Assembly: GCA_033032175.1 (NCBI GenBank)
Contig: CM065313.1
Span: 1 to 64,000, forward strand
Length of the DNA stretch: 64,000 nt
Direction: 5' to 3'
Source of the DNA: Saturnia japonica
Lineage: Eukaryota > Arthropoda > Insecta > Lepidoptera > Saturniidae
The notes below the pieces were generated by a model. That model was given only the letters and a program-made list of their open reading frames with translations. It searched no databases and was not told the origin of the DNA. This document shows positions 18,290 through 30,361 of the stretch, piece after piece. The first letter of the stretch is position 1. Every line of letters begins with the position of its first letter. The translations under genes and the position numbers were made by a program.

Positions 18290-19530
18290 ATGTCCCAAGC
18301 TAGTGCTGTGTTGTTCCTGATTTTTAGTAAAATCAAGCGAAACTCTTTTCTACACTCAGGGAACAGTTCTGAGAAACGGTTATAAAAAACCTTTTTTTTA
18401 TCTTAAGTTCGAGAACAAACTGTAATGATTGAACCTTAAATAACAAAAAAACGAACATTTGATTACTTTAAATTTCAAGTAGTTTCTTGTAACGGTTTAC
18501 TGTTCATTCAATAAATAGTCCTTATTAGGATGACAATTGATCTGTTTTAAAAAAAACGGTCTCGTTCGTTTTAAAACTTGATAATGTTAAATAGAGGAAC
18601 AGTTCGTTCGTTTATCATAGAACTGGTTCTTAAAAGCGTTTCTTGTACGAAACGCCCAGTACTATCTCAAAATGAAACAGGTAGTTAAAAACGACCTGTT
18701 CGTTTTATAGGTAACAGTTCCAAACTGTGACTTGTAAATACCTGTTATTTTTACCTGTTTCCATAAAATACGCCTCACTCGGCTCACAGTGGCAGTCTAG
18801 TGACCCTTAATCAGTGTGACCGTTTTTACTACTTTCAGTACTAAATTGGTATAATTGGGAGTTTGTGAAATTTATTTAGTTTCATTTTAGTATAAAACCT
18901 AATGTTGGTATTTTTGGGTACAATTTAACACTTATCAGTAAATTTCCGGTCTTTTTATGATTACTATCTGGCAACAGTATAGACTACCTTTTAAAGAGCC
19001 ACTATTTTGTAGTGCTAGGTCGTTTCTCATTTTTCGTAAAACAAAACGAAACGCTTTTTTAAACTCAGGGAACAGTTCTTAGGAACGGTTTTTTTTCTTA
19101 AGTTCGAGAACAAATTGTACTGAACGAACCATAAATTTCAAATCAAACAAAAAAAACGAGCAATTGACGTTTAACCAAAATCCAGGTTTTATTCGTTCCT
19201 TCATTTCGTTTTTTTTCGTTGACAACCAAATTTGTATTGTATATCTTTAAATATAAGATTCATTTTAGCTTATTCGTTACTTCAAGTTGAAATTAGTTTC
19301 TTGTAACTATTTACTGTTCATTCAATAATAGTCCTTATAACAATTACTATAGATCTGTTCTATCAAAAACGTTTCACTCGGACTACCAACATAATGTTTG
19401 ATGCGTGTCTCGTTCGTTTTAAAACTTGTTATTGTTAATTAGAAAAACAGTTCGTTCGTTTTTCATAGAAGAACTGGTTCTTAAAAGCGTTTCTGAACCA
19501 AACGCCCAGTACTACTATTTTCAGAATGAA
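18290..19530. repeat. Long imperfect direct repeat (about 18300-18680 and 19010-19530)
   Basis: Both copies contain, in the same order, GGGAACAGTTCT, CTTAAGTTCGAGAACAAA, TTACTGTTCATTCAAT, CGTTCGTTTTAAAACTTG, AACAGTTCGTTCGTTT, GAACTGGTTCTTAAAAGCGT and AACGCCCAGTACTA. They differ by small insertions and substitutions. The block lies beside a hAT transposase fossil and is probably mobile-element derived. Confidence 0.7.
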
Positions 19531-19652
19531 TATTTATTGGCCCACAAATAGTAGCTATTTACGAAATCTTTACATCTCTGATAAATGTTATAGATAAGTT
19601 TCCGATCATAGATGATACTACCAAACAAGCTATTGAAGAAGACTTTCATCAA

Positions 19653-20162
19653 ATGATGTACGATCAAGAAGTACAAAACCTTCTGTGTGGTAGTGGTAGT
19701 AATACAGATAATAATGTAGAGCAGGTTTGGGCCAACAGCAGCTTTTGGGCCATGTTGAGCAATATTGTTGATACGAAAAACGACCCAAAGTATAAAAATA
19801 TCACTAATTTTATAAAGTGCTTAATGTGTGTTCCCATTACCAATGCACAATATGAAATAATTTTTCCTCAAGTTATTATCATTATGACTAAATACAAATA
19901 TAGGTTTTTAACTAAGAACATTCCTTGCCTATTACACGTTAAACAAGGTTTGACTGAAGGTTGTTCTTCTTTTGGCCCCTCACCAGGTATGATTAATATT
20001 GTAATAAAATTAGTAATAGTGATTATAGCGTTGATTTACAATAAAGAATTTCAATATTACAATGTTTTTAATTATAATTTTATAACACTAAAAAGTAGGT
20101 ATAACACTGACGTAACTGCTAGACTGTTGAAGGGAACGAAAGAAGTCTTTTATAGCATATAG
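19653..20162 (+). pseudogene. hAT-type transposase C-terminal remnant
   Basis: The 169-codon frame contains PKYKNITNFIKCLMCVPITNAQYEIIFPQV and TKYKYRFLTKNI. This matches the C-terminal dimerisation region of hAT transposases, whose core is a pattern like LPxSNAxxERxFSxVNxIKTKxRNRL, with several key positions mutated (ERIFS to EIIFP). No N-terminal zinc finger or catalytic part is seen. A GGTCACACTGATT motif at 20303-20315 is exactly inverted at 18809-18821 and might mark terminal repeats, although no 8-base duplication is visible. Confidence 0.6.
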
Positions 20163-20301
20163 TACACTAAATTTTGTTTCGAAAAATAATTTAACATAAT
20201 GACCCTAACATGTTAGTTGATTTATAGTAGAATTGTATTTTTCAATTAATATATTTTGCTACTGGCCAGACATTTTGTTAGTATATTACATACTTTTGAA
20301 A

Positions 20302-20312
20302 TGGTCACACTG
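20302..20312 (+). promoter_or_regulatory. Core-promoter motif-1-like site (TGGTCACACTG) upstream of the pyrophosphatase start
   Basis: This exact match to the GGTCACACT core-promoter element known from Drosophila housekeeping genes lies 26 bases before the first ATG of the pyrophosphatase. The same bases also form half of an inverted pair with 18809-18821, so they may instead be a transposon end. Confidence 0.5.
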
Positions 20313-20337
20313 ATTCACGCTCGCGCATAAAACCAGA

Positions 20338-23300
20338 ATGTCATTATCAGGGTGTATTGCGGCAGCGGCGGTTGCGGTTCGAGTGAACCGGTCGATAGTG
20401 AGACAGCTGTGTCTGAGTATCGGAGACGCGCGTGTACGGAAATACTGCGTGCGAGTGGACCGAGCAAGCCGAGCGGCACCCACCACCATGTACATAGCAG
20501 AGGAGCGAGGGTCGCCTTACGCGCCCGATTACCGGGTTTATTTCAGTGAGTAGAGTACTCCCTTGACGGAATAGAAACTATTGGTTCCGTGTTTGATTAC
20601 GTGTGCGTCTCGCCAGGAACTTATCATATAGGTTACGCTTCAACCTTGGCCTTTTCCCCGCCGCCGCGTCGAACTAACTGTGAAAGGACCTTTAACAGAT
20701 ATCCCGAGACTTTTGCGAGGTTATGTTGTGGCCAACACGTTACTTTCTAATGCAGCTGTTAAGCAATTTTCCGCTCGTAATGTTTTGAAATAATGCGATA
20801 CGTAGGGTCACCGGTTGTCTGGCAGAGCGCTAGGTCAGGGAGCAACATCGGGCAGCCCGCAGCGGTCGCGGCTGTCGGTAGATCCGTCACAGCCGGTCGC
20901 TACAGTTATTTACCCTGAACATAAATTAATTGTTTATATTATATACTTTATTATTGTAACTACTTTGTTAATGAAGTCCTAGAGTTATGATGTGCTAGAT
21001 GCTGCATTTGAGAAATTGAAAACTAAATATCATACATCCTGAGAAGGAATTTAACTATATAAAGGCTGGATTACAAAACATCCCTATAATCAGAGAAACA
21101 ACTGAACTTGTTTATATATAATCTTTATGTATAGGTATATATTCTATACTTGTACACATAAAAATAGAGAGGATACATTTCCAAATAAGAATTACATTCA
21201 CAGCATATTGTGCCCTGTGTGACACATTATTTTCTACAATAAAGGCCTCTTTACATGTTTCTTGAGTTTATTATCAAGGAAATTGATAATTTGGAATAGT
21301 GGAACCTTTTTTTATAAAATCTAAAGCATTAATGTATCTTTTTTTTACTTTAAAATTTTAAAACCTTTCTATTTATTATTAAAATTATGTACTGGTTTGC
21401 CAGAAGTCAAAATGTATGTATGTATGTATATATTTTAAATGTATAATGTATGAATGAAAACAGTAAACATGTAAAGGTTGATAACTCATTCAAAAACTAG
21501 CAAACATTGTTTTGTCACAGAATACATAACAGCCATGAACCAGTTCAAGATGGAAAAAGCAAATATTTTTTTGCAATTATTTCTTATGGATATCTGCCTA
21601 TTAGATGTTAATCAAATATAATAATAAATATAAACGGTTGTAGAAGAGACTCTCCTCATGCTCACATTGCATCTGAAACCGCTATGTTTCATAAAATGTT
21701 GCTTTAGATTCATTCACAGATGTTGAGGGAATGAATCTGTCTTGGAGTTGGTTATATGTGAAGCTAGCAGAAGTGCAAGAGGCTGTATGTGTGTGTGCTG
21801 TAATATAGTTCTGACTGTGGGTGAGTGGATGTGAGCATGTGAGTAAGTAACACAGAACTACAATGGGACAGTACACACAAAGACACGCGCATGTACAGTG
21901 TTCAAGTGTGTTCAAGTTCCATATCTCTGTTTATACAAGATTTAATTTATTATCTGTACTTATTGAACCGTGGGAAAGTTTGCATTCCTTGTATTTGCTA
22001 TATCGATGAACTGGTGTTTCACATTGCCAGTCATGCCGGGGCTAGAGTCAACGTTGTTCTATTTCATATAGTACATTATTAAGAAGTGGCCCTTGATTGA
22101 ATCATGTGGTCATTCTATTTTTATTGACATTATTATATGATAGTAGTGATTGGCAGATACTTGGAGGGCCGGGGGACATTCTCTCCAGACATGTGAGATA
22201 AACTAGCTTGTGGTACATACACAGTAACTAGGACTGACATCCATTAAGGTTTCCTCTGATTTATCCCAGTTTGACAAGGGTCTGAGGAGTGTTCAAACGG
22301 GATTTTTATAAAGTGTCTTATGTGTCCAGAGAAAATGAGTTTAATTTTATTGATTAGCAAACAAAAAATTATAATTTAAACATTTAGGTACTTGACAAGA
22401 TGATTTTACTCATATGTTACACTAGCTGTGCCCCACGGTTTTTAACCTGTGTTCAAATTTTGGATAAAAACCCCCATAACACCTTTAGGTATTGAATTTT
22501 TAAATCTGTTCTTAGCGGATGCCTTCATTATAATAACTATTTGTGTGTCAAATTGTAGCCCTATCCGTTTAGTGGCTTGGGCTGTGTGTTGATAGATCAG
22601 TCAGTCAATCATGGTTTCTTTTTTTATATATTAAGATTTAATTTAGCGATTCTCGACTGTGCTGTTTCTGATGCACTCGTGTAGCCTGTCTCTTTGTTTT
22701 CACTTCCTGTACTTGCATACAGCTTTCCAGATACTTCTTCTCTTGAGGTTATGGTTATTGCTCTGTTCATTAGACTCATGATATGAAGTTATATTTACAG
22801 CCCACAACTTTCCTCAATAAAAAAGCTATAAAGTGCAAACATAATTGTTGTAATCTCGAAGTCCAAGGAAAATACTCTATTTCAGCCAAATGTTCAGGGA
22901 TCGTCAACAGTTTAGGTGACAACAGTCTTAACATTAACTATAATGAGACTAGTAAACAAGTCCTAAAACAGTCGAGGGTACGTCGCGTCGTCACGTCGCC
23001 ACCTGTCCAGTGGCGCTATTGTGACAAACATCTAGTGACGTCATCCGATAGTAAGGGCGCGGCGCGGTGCAGGCGGGTGCGGGTGCGGGCGCGGTGACAC
23101 GTGTATTTTTTATTACGACTGGCGACATACGTCTGATTGATATTAATTCCTTACTTAATTAATATTTTATCATTTATTTATCAGTACGTCAAGGTCAGTC
23201 GATGCGGGCTAACGGCCGCGGCCGCTCGCACTCTATAATGTTAACGTGTCGCTTATGATGCTATAGAACTCAAGTTCAGGTTCTATGGTGAAAGGGAATA

Positions 23301-25869
23301 TAATATAATCTGGTTTCAAATGGTTATCGCCGCTGTATTGTCATGTTTACATTTCACCCGACAGTTATGATGTCGCGTCCATCGACGTGAGTTCGAATCC
23401 CTGCAATGAGCCTGAGACCGGTAAAGGACCGTAACAAGGTCCTCTGTAAAGCTCGCCTGGCAAGTTCTCAAATTGAAACCAGTGTTTTCCGACATGGACA
23501 CTGGAGAGCCAGTTCTCTCACTAGGCTTAGCGTATCTCCATATTGTGCGACATCGTCACTTCATATCAGGTGAGATTGTCACCACACAGCTAAACCTGTA
23601 ACGAAAAAAAAAGTATCAGAGACGCTAGCACCTGGTCGTCTCGCGACGCGACAAACGCGAGATACTAGTTAAGACCCTGTCCAGAAGGAGTTATTTCTCC
23701 GCGAATCATCTCGCGCGTAGCTTACTGTCGCTGGACAAAACGAAGAAACAGTGGAAAGAAAGTACGTAGTCCATCCAATTCTTTACGATAAAATGACAAA
23801 TTTAATAGTATTTAATGTTTGTAAATTTGTATTAAAATTTAAGAGGAAACGCGGGCAGTATTTTGCCCATACAAACGTATTCCCCTGTTTCCTCCCTGGA
23901 TGATGGTACTAGAGCAAATATTGTATACCGTAAAATTTATATCTACCTCTACCATGCCCCTATATTATGATTTTTTTTCATAAATTAATAATTATAAAAA
24001 CTAGGATCATTTTAAAATAACGTAATTTGCCATTTTTACCGTCAAGTTGAGACGTCCAGCAAACAAATTTGACGACTACAAAAAGAAAAATATACAGACA
24101 GCCAAAATCTTTGTTGTATTATTTGTTAATAAAATATTAAAATCGGCTCAGTTTTGGACGAGAAAACAGGGGAATACCAAACTATGATTTTGTCAATTTT
24201 ACATAGGTATAATAATCAGTCCGAACTGCAGTTGTCACTCTCGCACTTTATTTAGACAGGTTCCGGGAACAACACGACAGCAATAGATTTTAGAAATACC
24301 TATTCTTGAAATGTTTCTTAGACCGCGTATCCCCTGAAGGCTGTATGAGAAAAATACACAACATTTTCCTTTATTTTTCGAAGAAATTTTTATCGGAAAA
24401 ACAAGCCCTTCCCAAGCTATACGTTTTAAAATTCTATTCCCGTATGGAAAAGAGTCCATATCCCATACTTCTTATCCCATACGTCTTTTGTCTATATCAT
24501 GTATAATATTTTGTATCTTAATTTTGTAGCTCCATTTTTCTAAATACGTGCCCTCGCTGGAAGTTCGCGCTTGAACTGGACGTAACCAACGCGGCAACGA
24601 GTCTTGTATCTCGACTAGCACGAAACGCTCGGCGACAGATACGTTCGGCGTTAAGTGTGAGTCGAGAGTCTCGCGTACTGCACGCGTTTTACGCGCGAGG
24701 TTTGTGGACACGATGTAAATGTGTATAGAACAGCTCAAATACCTCGTCGACGCGACGCAGGTATAAATTCGTGTGAGATTATTCGCGGCGAAAACGCTTT
24801 TTCTGCACAGGGTCTCAGGTGACGCGGTTAACGATTGTGTTTACAAAATATGTGTTGAGAACTTAAAGTCGAGTTAACAATTGAATGTGTTGTCGTAGGA
24901 GACGAGAGCGGTCCCATATCACCGCTGCATGACATCCCGTTGTGGGCGGACCGCGAGCGGCGACTCCTCAACATGGTTGTTGAGATTCCGCGCTGGACTA
25001 ACGCGAAAATGGAGATCAGCCTCGGAGAGCCGCTGAATCCGATCAAGCAGGACGTGAAGAAAGGCGCGCTGCGTTACGTGAGCAACGTGTTCCCCCACCG
25101 CGGCTACATCTGGAACTACGGCGCGCTGCCGCAGACCTGGGAAAACCCGCACCACCTGGACCCCGGCACCGGCGCGCGCGGGGACAACGATCCCATCGAC
25201 GTCATCGAGATCGGAGAGCGCGTCGCACAGCGCGGTGACGTCATCGCGGTCAAACTGCTCGGCGCGCTTGCCCTGCTCGACGAGGGCGAAACCGACTGGA
25301 AGCTGGTGGCAGTGGACTCGCGGGACCCGCTCGCCGCGCGTCTGCGTGACGTAAGCGACGTCGAGGAGCTACTGCCGGGCTTGCTCGCCGCCACCGTCGA
25401 GTGGTTCCGCCTCTACAAGGTGCCCGACGGCAAGCCCGTCAACAACTTCGCTTTCGACGCGCGCCCCAAGGACGCAGAGTTCGCGTACACTGTCGTGGAC
25501 GAGGTGCACACCTTCTGGCGCGGGCTTGTCGCCGGCGACGCGCCAGACGCGACCGACATCAGCAAGTGAGTGACACACATATACACACACACAACATCAC
25601 ATCACATCACACGGCTTCAGTGCTCCTACATGTTAATCGTGTGCTGTCTGCAGGATGAACGTGACAGTCGAAGGTAGTGCGGAGCGTGTGGAGCGCTCGG
25701 AGGCGGCCGCCGTCGTGTCAGCCGCCCCACCGCGCGGCCTACCACAGCCCCTTCCCCCCACAGGTAAACGGTCACGCGCACACACAAGCACGCACATGAG
25801 ACGTACACATGCAGTAACTATACCCTTCTGTTCACAGTGGACAAGTGGCACTTCCTGTCAAACCTATAG
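20338..25869 (+). CDS. Nurf-38: Inorganic pyrophosphatase (family I; NURF-38 type), 4 exons, 338 aa
   Basis: Exons are 20338-20545, 24899-25565, 25654-25763 and 25838-25869; every intron is GT-AG and the phases agree. The enzyme hydrolyses pyrophosphate to phosphate; its Drosophila counterpart is also a subunit of the NURF chromatin remodeller. Visible are [54 protein letters not shown], the signature DNDPIDV (residues 165-171, metal-binding aspartates intact), [18 protein letters not shown] and a C-terminal VDKWHF. From the first ATG there are 338 residues. From the ATG at 20488 ([10 protein letters not shown]) there would be 288, the usual cytosolic length. The extra 50 residues are arginine-rich with few acids, like a mitochondrial presequence. 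Intron 1 is 4.35 kb and holds transposon remains. Confidence 0.96.
20546..24898 (+). other. Pyrophosphatase intron 1: repeats only
   Basis: No second gene was seen. It contains a TATG microsatellite (about 21411-21430), a lepidopteran-type dispersed repeat starting ACTAGCTGTGCCCCACGG (about 22424-22630), and a partial tRNA-derived SINE (about 23375-23500). Another ACTAGCTGTGCCCCACGG copy lies outside, at 26607. Confidence 0.6.
23375..23500 (+). repeat. Partial tRNA-derived SINE
   Basis: GTTCGAATCCCTGCAATGAG includes a perfect B box. The same segment recurs inverted at 47745-47870, where an A-box-like GGCTCAGTTGATGG is also kept. This copy lacks the A-box side. Confidence 0.55.
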
Positions 25870-27582
25870 ACCGCGATACGCCAGCCGGCTGTGCCCCGCC
25901 GAGCCCTCACCAGCTCACTCGGGACTCCGCTACAGGTGGAAGCCTTATACTTTAACAATATTTACTGATAATGATAAGGCAGTCTTCAAACAAAGATATG
26001 CTAAGCGTCGTTAGCTATGTTGATATATCCGGACTGTTAGACGCGCAGTTTTTCAGTTAGCATCACATCTCAGCCGTGTTGGAGATGAAGCCGGGAGCCT
26101 ATACATCACGAGGCGAGGGTCCACTGTCCTGCGCTAGGAGTAACGCAGTACGCACAGTAAGAAGCCGCGCGGGGTCGAGACGCATCATATCTCTGTCTCG
26201 TTAACTTAAGACTAAGTTTAATGTATATTTATAAAGTTGATGTTGTTTCTATTAGTTTGTTTTATTTCTCTTTACAAGTTTTCACAATGTGTATGTACAG
26301 TAAAGGCGTGTAGGTATACGGGTAGCATTCGAATATAATATTCAAATCCGATAAAAGGAGACTGGAATTTCTGTACTTGAATTATGACCGTATTTTGGTA
26401 TAAATGAATTTAAGTAGTAATGAACGATTATTACGATTAATCGTAATCGTCGATTATCTACACATAGTATTTATTTATGACTTTTATTTCCAAAGGGATT
26501 TTTTCGCATGGTCAACGTTTAGATTTGTAAATCTTTTTTTGATGCGTGTTAGAGCTGAGGGCGATTATGAATGATGATGACTGAATTGATATATGTAGTT
26601 TTTAATGACTAGCTGTGCCCCACGGTTTCACCCGTGTTATTTTTATACGACAAAAATCTCCAACGAACTTGTGTAGGCATTAGGCAATTTTTTATACTTT
26701 GTGTAAAACTATCGACATTTTTATGAGGAATAAATAAATTTTTCATATTATAATATAGGCTATATTACTCGCGGATACTGTTGCTTTATATTGGTGAAAG
26801 AATTTTTAAAGTCGGTCCAGTACGTATACTATTTCCAATTTCTTAATTTTTTCGATGACAGTTCCAATTTGATAGTTGTAGTGTTGTGACCAAATAAGTA
26901 ATGATATCGATCGCATATATTTACGACAGTGGCGATTCATCAGATATTGATTAAAATAAATAAATAAAGATTACCTGTCGGTATAATTATTTCGTTTCAT
27001 TGTCGAGTACCTACCTATACCTACTTATTTTACAACAGCTTCGAAAATTTTGAAGAAGTTGGCATCAAGAATTAATACGTCTAACATCTTGTAATGAAAT
27101 ATAATATTAGTTAATAAATTTGTACAAAAGAATTCCGGCAGTAATTTACTTTCTTACATATTGTAAAAAAATATCGGGTCTGTTATCGTGTTACGTTTAT
27201 CGATATAACTCCATCACTATCAGTTTCTCCGACTCTGGTATAACTTTGTACGTGTGTAAACGTCATATTTTTATGAAATAATGTATACATAATGTAAAAA
27301 AGACGCTCGTTCAAGTTTTCACAGGAGCTGTCATCGAGAAAATAAAGAAATGGAAATGGTATAGTTATTGAGTCCATTACAAGCAAAATAGCAAAACTTT
27401 CCTCTACAATATTGGTATAGATGTAGAGTGATAAGCTTTAAAAAAAGGCTCGCAATAATTAGGGAGGTTATATTCCACTGCTGGTTTTATTCAAATTAAA
27501 AAAGAAATATTTTGACACCCGAAAAGTTACAAATGTTATTTTCCTCAACAAGCGTTTATTTCATTCAGTTCATAGTAATAAG
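25870..27582. other. 3' flank of the pyrophosphatase gene and intergenic DNA
   Basis: 3' UTR sequence probably extends to about 26250. Beyond it is AT-rich DNA with a dispersed ACTAGCTGTGCCCCACGG repeat at 26607. No coding region recognised. Confidence 0.45.
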
Positions 27583-27583
27583 T

Positions 27584-28313
27584 TTGTTGCGGACAGCGAG
27601 CGGGGCGAGCGAATAACGATAGTCTAATAGTATAGAATGAACAACTAAATTAAATAATACGTGTTAGGAATAAGGTTTATAAATACGTGTTAGGGTTAGA
27701 TATAATAATATGAACTGAGTATGTGTGAATATGTGTATTTTAAAACGATTAGAATAAGAATATAGCTAGTAAGTTTAAATGTATAAATTTCACTAGTAAG
27801 GATGAACCATGCCAGACTCGGAACATCTGGCATGGTGACTCATGGTACTGCCGCACACAGGGCGTGCGCGCTCATTGGCTGAGCGACGCCCCGCACGGAA
27901 TCCATCGCACGACCGGTTGCGAGGCAAAGGGCGAGGTTAAATATAGCGGAGACGGCGGCAGTACTACGATCAGTTCGAGAAACACCACAACACCAGCAAC
28001 AGCAAGCAGCGAATCTACAAGCAAACTACAGTCAAGAACGTTATTAAGAAACCACATTGTTACTACGAACTACTGTAACTTTGTAAGAAACAAGAATAAA
28101 ACAAGCGCTATTAATTTAGCACACATTAAATATTGTGAACGTCTTTTTATTCACAATAAAGTTAATAACGCAGCAGCGGCGCGGCGGCTAACGTTTCACG
28201 ACACAGTTGGTATAGTTTCGGCAGTATAGTGCATACGGAAAGGTGCTGTGCATATTTCGGTTTTGGCGTTTGTAGTAATAAAGCATTCGGATAAACATCA
28301 TCGGCGGCGAAAG
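27584..28313 (+). promoter_or_regulatory. Promoter-like unit: TATA box, initiator, poly(A) signals and splice donor (LTR-like)
   Basis: A GC-rich island begins TGTTGCGGACAGCGAGCGGG. It has a TATA-like TTAAATATAG near 27935, an initiator TCAGTT about 33 bases downstream near 27970, AATAAA motifs (about 28097, 28155 and 28278), and a strong donor AAAG|GTAAGT at 28313. TATA, initiator and AATAAA in one 700-bp unit suggest a solo LTR. A 5' exon of the downstream testican gene is the alternative. No flanking duplication was found. Confidence 0.4.
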
Positions 28314-30288
28314 GTAAGTGAGCCTTCATCCCGGTTATAGTAAACCATATATGGCAGTTATTTTGTGTGGTATCTACTTTCAGCCAGTTTCAAATATGCA
28401 GTCCACTTTATCTACAGAAGTAGAATTATCACACCCGGTGTGTGGTGGTGGTTGCCACCACAACAGGTAATCTACCTATGAAATTATATGAAAGCCTCGT
28501 AGTCGTGGGTGACATGTGAAGGTTTTCGGTATACTGCGACCGGTCTGATACAATCATAAATAATTATTACAGACAGGCTGGCGCGGTGCGCGCTTGAGGG
28601 CAGGGTCGGGGGACAGGGATTATGTTTGAGGCTTTGAACGTGCGGGGGAAGCGGTGTGCTATCGGGCAGAGAGGCGGGAGAGGGCGCGCACGGCGCTTAC
28701 GTTGCCAGATTATTTCATTTCTTACATTTTTCGTAACTTAGGCTCTTTCGCGTAACTTTTTAGGATAATACAATTAAAATTTTATTATCCAAACATTTAA
28801 CAGACGCACCCACATAATAGTTACTAACTCTTTCTTAAGATGAGATAAAATAAAAAAAGTTATGCCAAAATTAAATCCTCATTACATTTGAATTAAAGCT
28901 TGATTTTGCTTGACCGTGAAGTGCCTATTTCGTACTTAGCTTCTTTGAGTTCATTGTCGTTCCAATTTTTTTAGTTTTCATATACATATACATACTAAAC
29001 TGCCTCACCTACATCCTCTCCAATGACTCAAATTCTGATTCACAACTTAGTTTGAATTGAAACGAAAATTATTTCGAATGTTTTACCTTAATTATTATTC
29101 CTTTGTAATTGTTTAAACCTTTTTTATTCGTTCTGTATGTTATCTAATGTTTCGTTAGTTTTAGCGTAATAGTTTTCTTAGTTAATGCAAAACCAGTAGA
29201 TACGTACTTATCAGTATATTATAAGCATTTATCAGTGAAAGTACGTACTATAATTATTAAGAAGGAAACAAAAAAAAAACTGACTCCAACAAAAACCACT
29301 TAAATAAAGATTTTTTTTTCTAATTTTACTTTCTATTTTATTCCCAGACGTTATACTTAAATAGCCTATATATAGCCTATGTCACTCCCACAATTAAGAC
29401 AAATCTTAACGACACTTCGTATGATAAAATCCATTAAGCCGCGGCCGTTTAGGCTATAGAGCGTGCCAAAGAAATAGACACGATCTTGATGTTGCATTTT
29501 TGACTTATTTTGAAAAAAGCTAAAAAACATGATAACTCAAAAATGGTTCACTTTTGCGTATAAGGATATGAGGGTTAAAAATATCGCAAATAGTCACCCC
29601 TATCACCTCCTAACGGGAATACGTCGAATTACCAATAACCCTGTATATTATCTAAGTACGAGGTCTGGAATTAGGTTTTTATTTTTTAGTCATGTGTTTT
29701 TGTTGCAGTCGGGATTTTTCTATCCTTTTTAATAATTTAGCTTGTTTGTTAAAAATTGTTGTTATTTGTATTACGCCATAAAGAGTTTTTGCTAAATGGA
29801 GTTTAAAAGAAAACAATATAGAACATGAATTTAGTTTGTAATTTTACAAATAACCTATACATAAGTACCATGGTTTTCATTTTCAAAGCATCTTAGTATA
29901 TGATAACTTAAATACAACGAATAGCAATAGTGTAGTAGGTAAGTACAGTAATAAAACACATACTCGACAATTACAACAAACAAATTAAGACATTTCTTAA
30001 AATTACTGACATTGGTACTTTACTATACCAATGTTAAAAATGTAAACCAAATGAACTTAAGTAATTTATATGTTTGTTTTCCTTTAAATAGAAGTTCGTT
30101 GTTTAGAGTTTACACTAGTTAATTAAGGTAGGCTTATGACTTTCAAAAGTTATGTCAAAACGAAACGCTTTTATTGAAAAGTGCCATCATGTTTAATAAA
30201 AAAAAACAGGAAGAATGAAACATTTCGGGAAACGAAGCGTAAATTTTGATTAAAGGGTTCTGGCAATACTATTCGACGCAGTTGGCTG

Positions 30289-30293
30289 TCAGT
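30289..30293 (+). promoter_or_regulatory. Initiator (TCAGT) upstream of testican-type gene
   Basis: TGTCAGTCGG is an arthropod initiator 71 bases before the ATG, in a locally GC-rich stretch. It is a plausible transcription start, which would make the first exon about 30291-30454. Confidence 0.4.
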
Positions 30294-30361
30294 CGGAAAA
30301 GCGCAGGCGAGGCAAAGCGAAGGCGGCAGTGTCGGTATCGGCGCTCACCAGACAGAACACG

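Noticed and set aside
23380..23430. Possible tRNA gene at the B box
   Set aside because: No A box at the right distance and no cloverleaf; the segment is shared with another locus, so it is a SINE fragment.
27864..28229. Open frame of 121 codons
   Set aside because: Composition is driven by a promoter/LTR-like region with poly(A) signals; no motif or homologue recognised.
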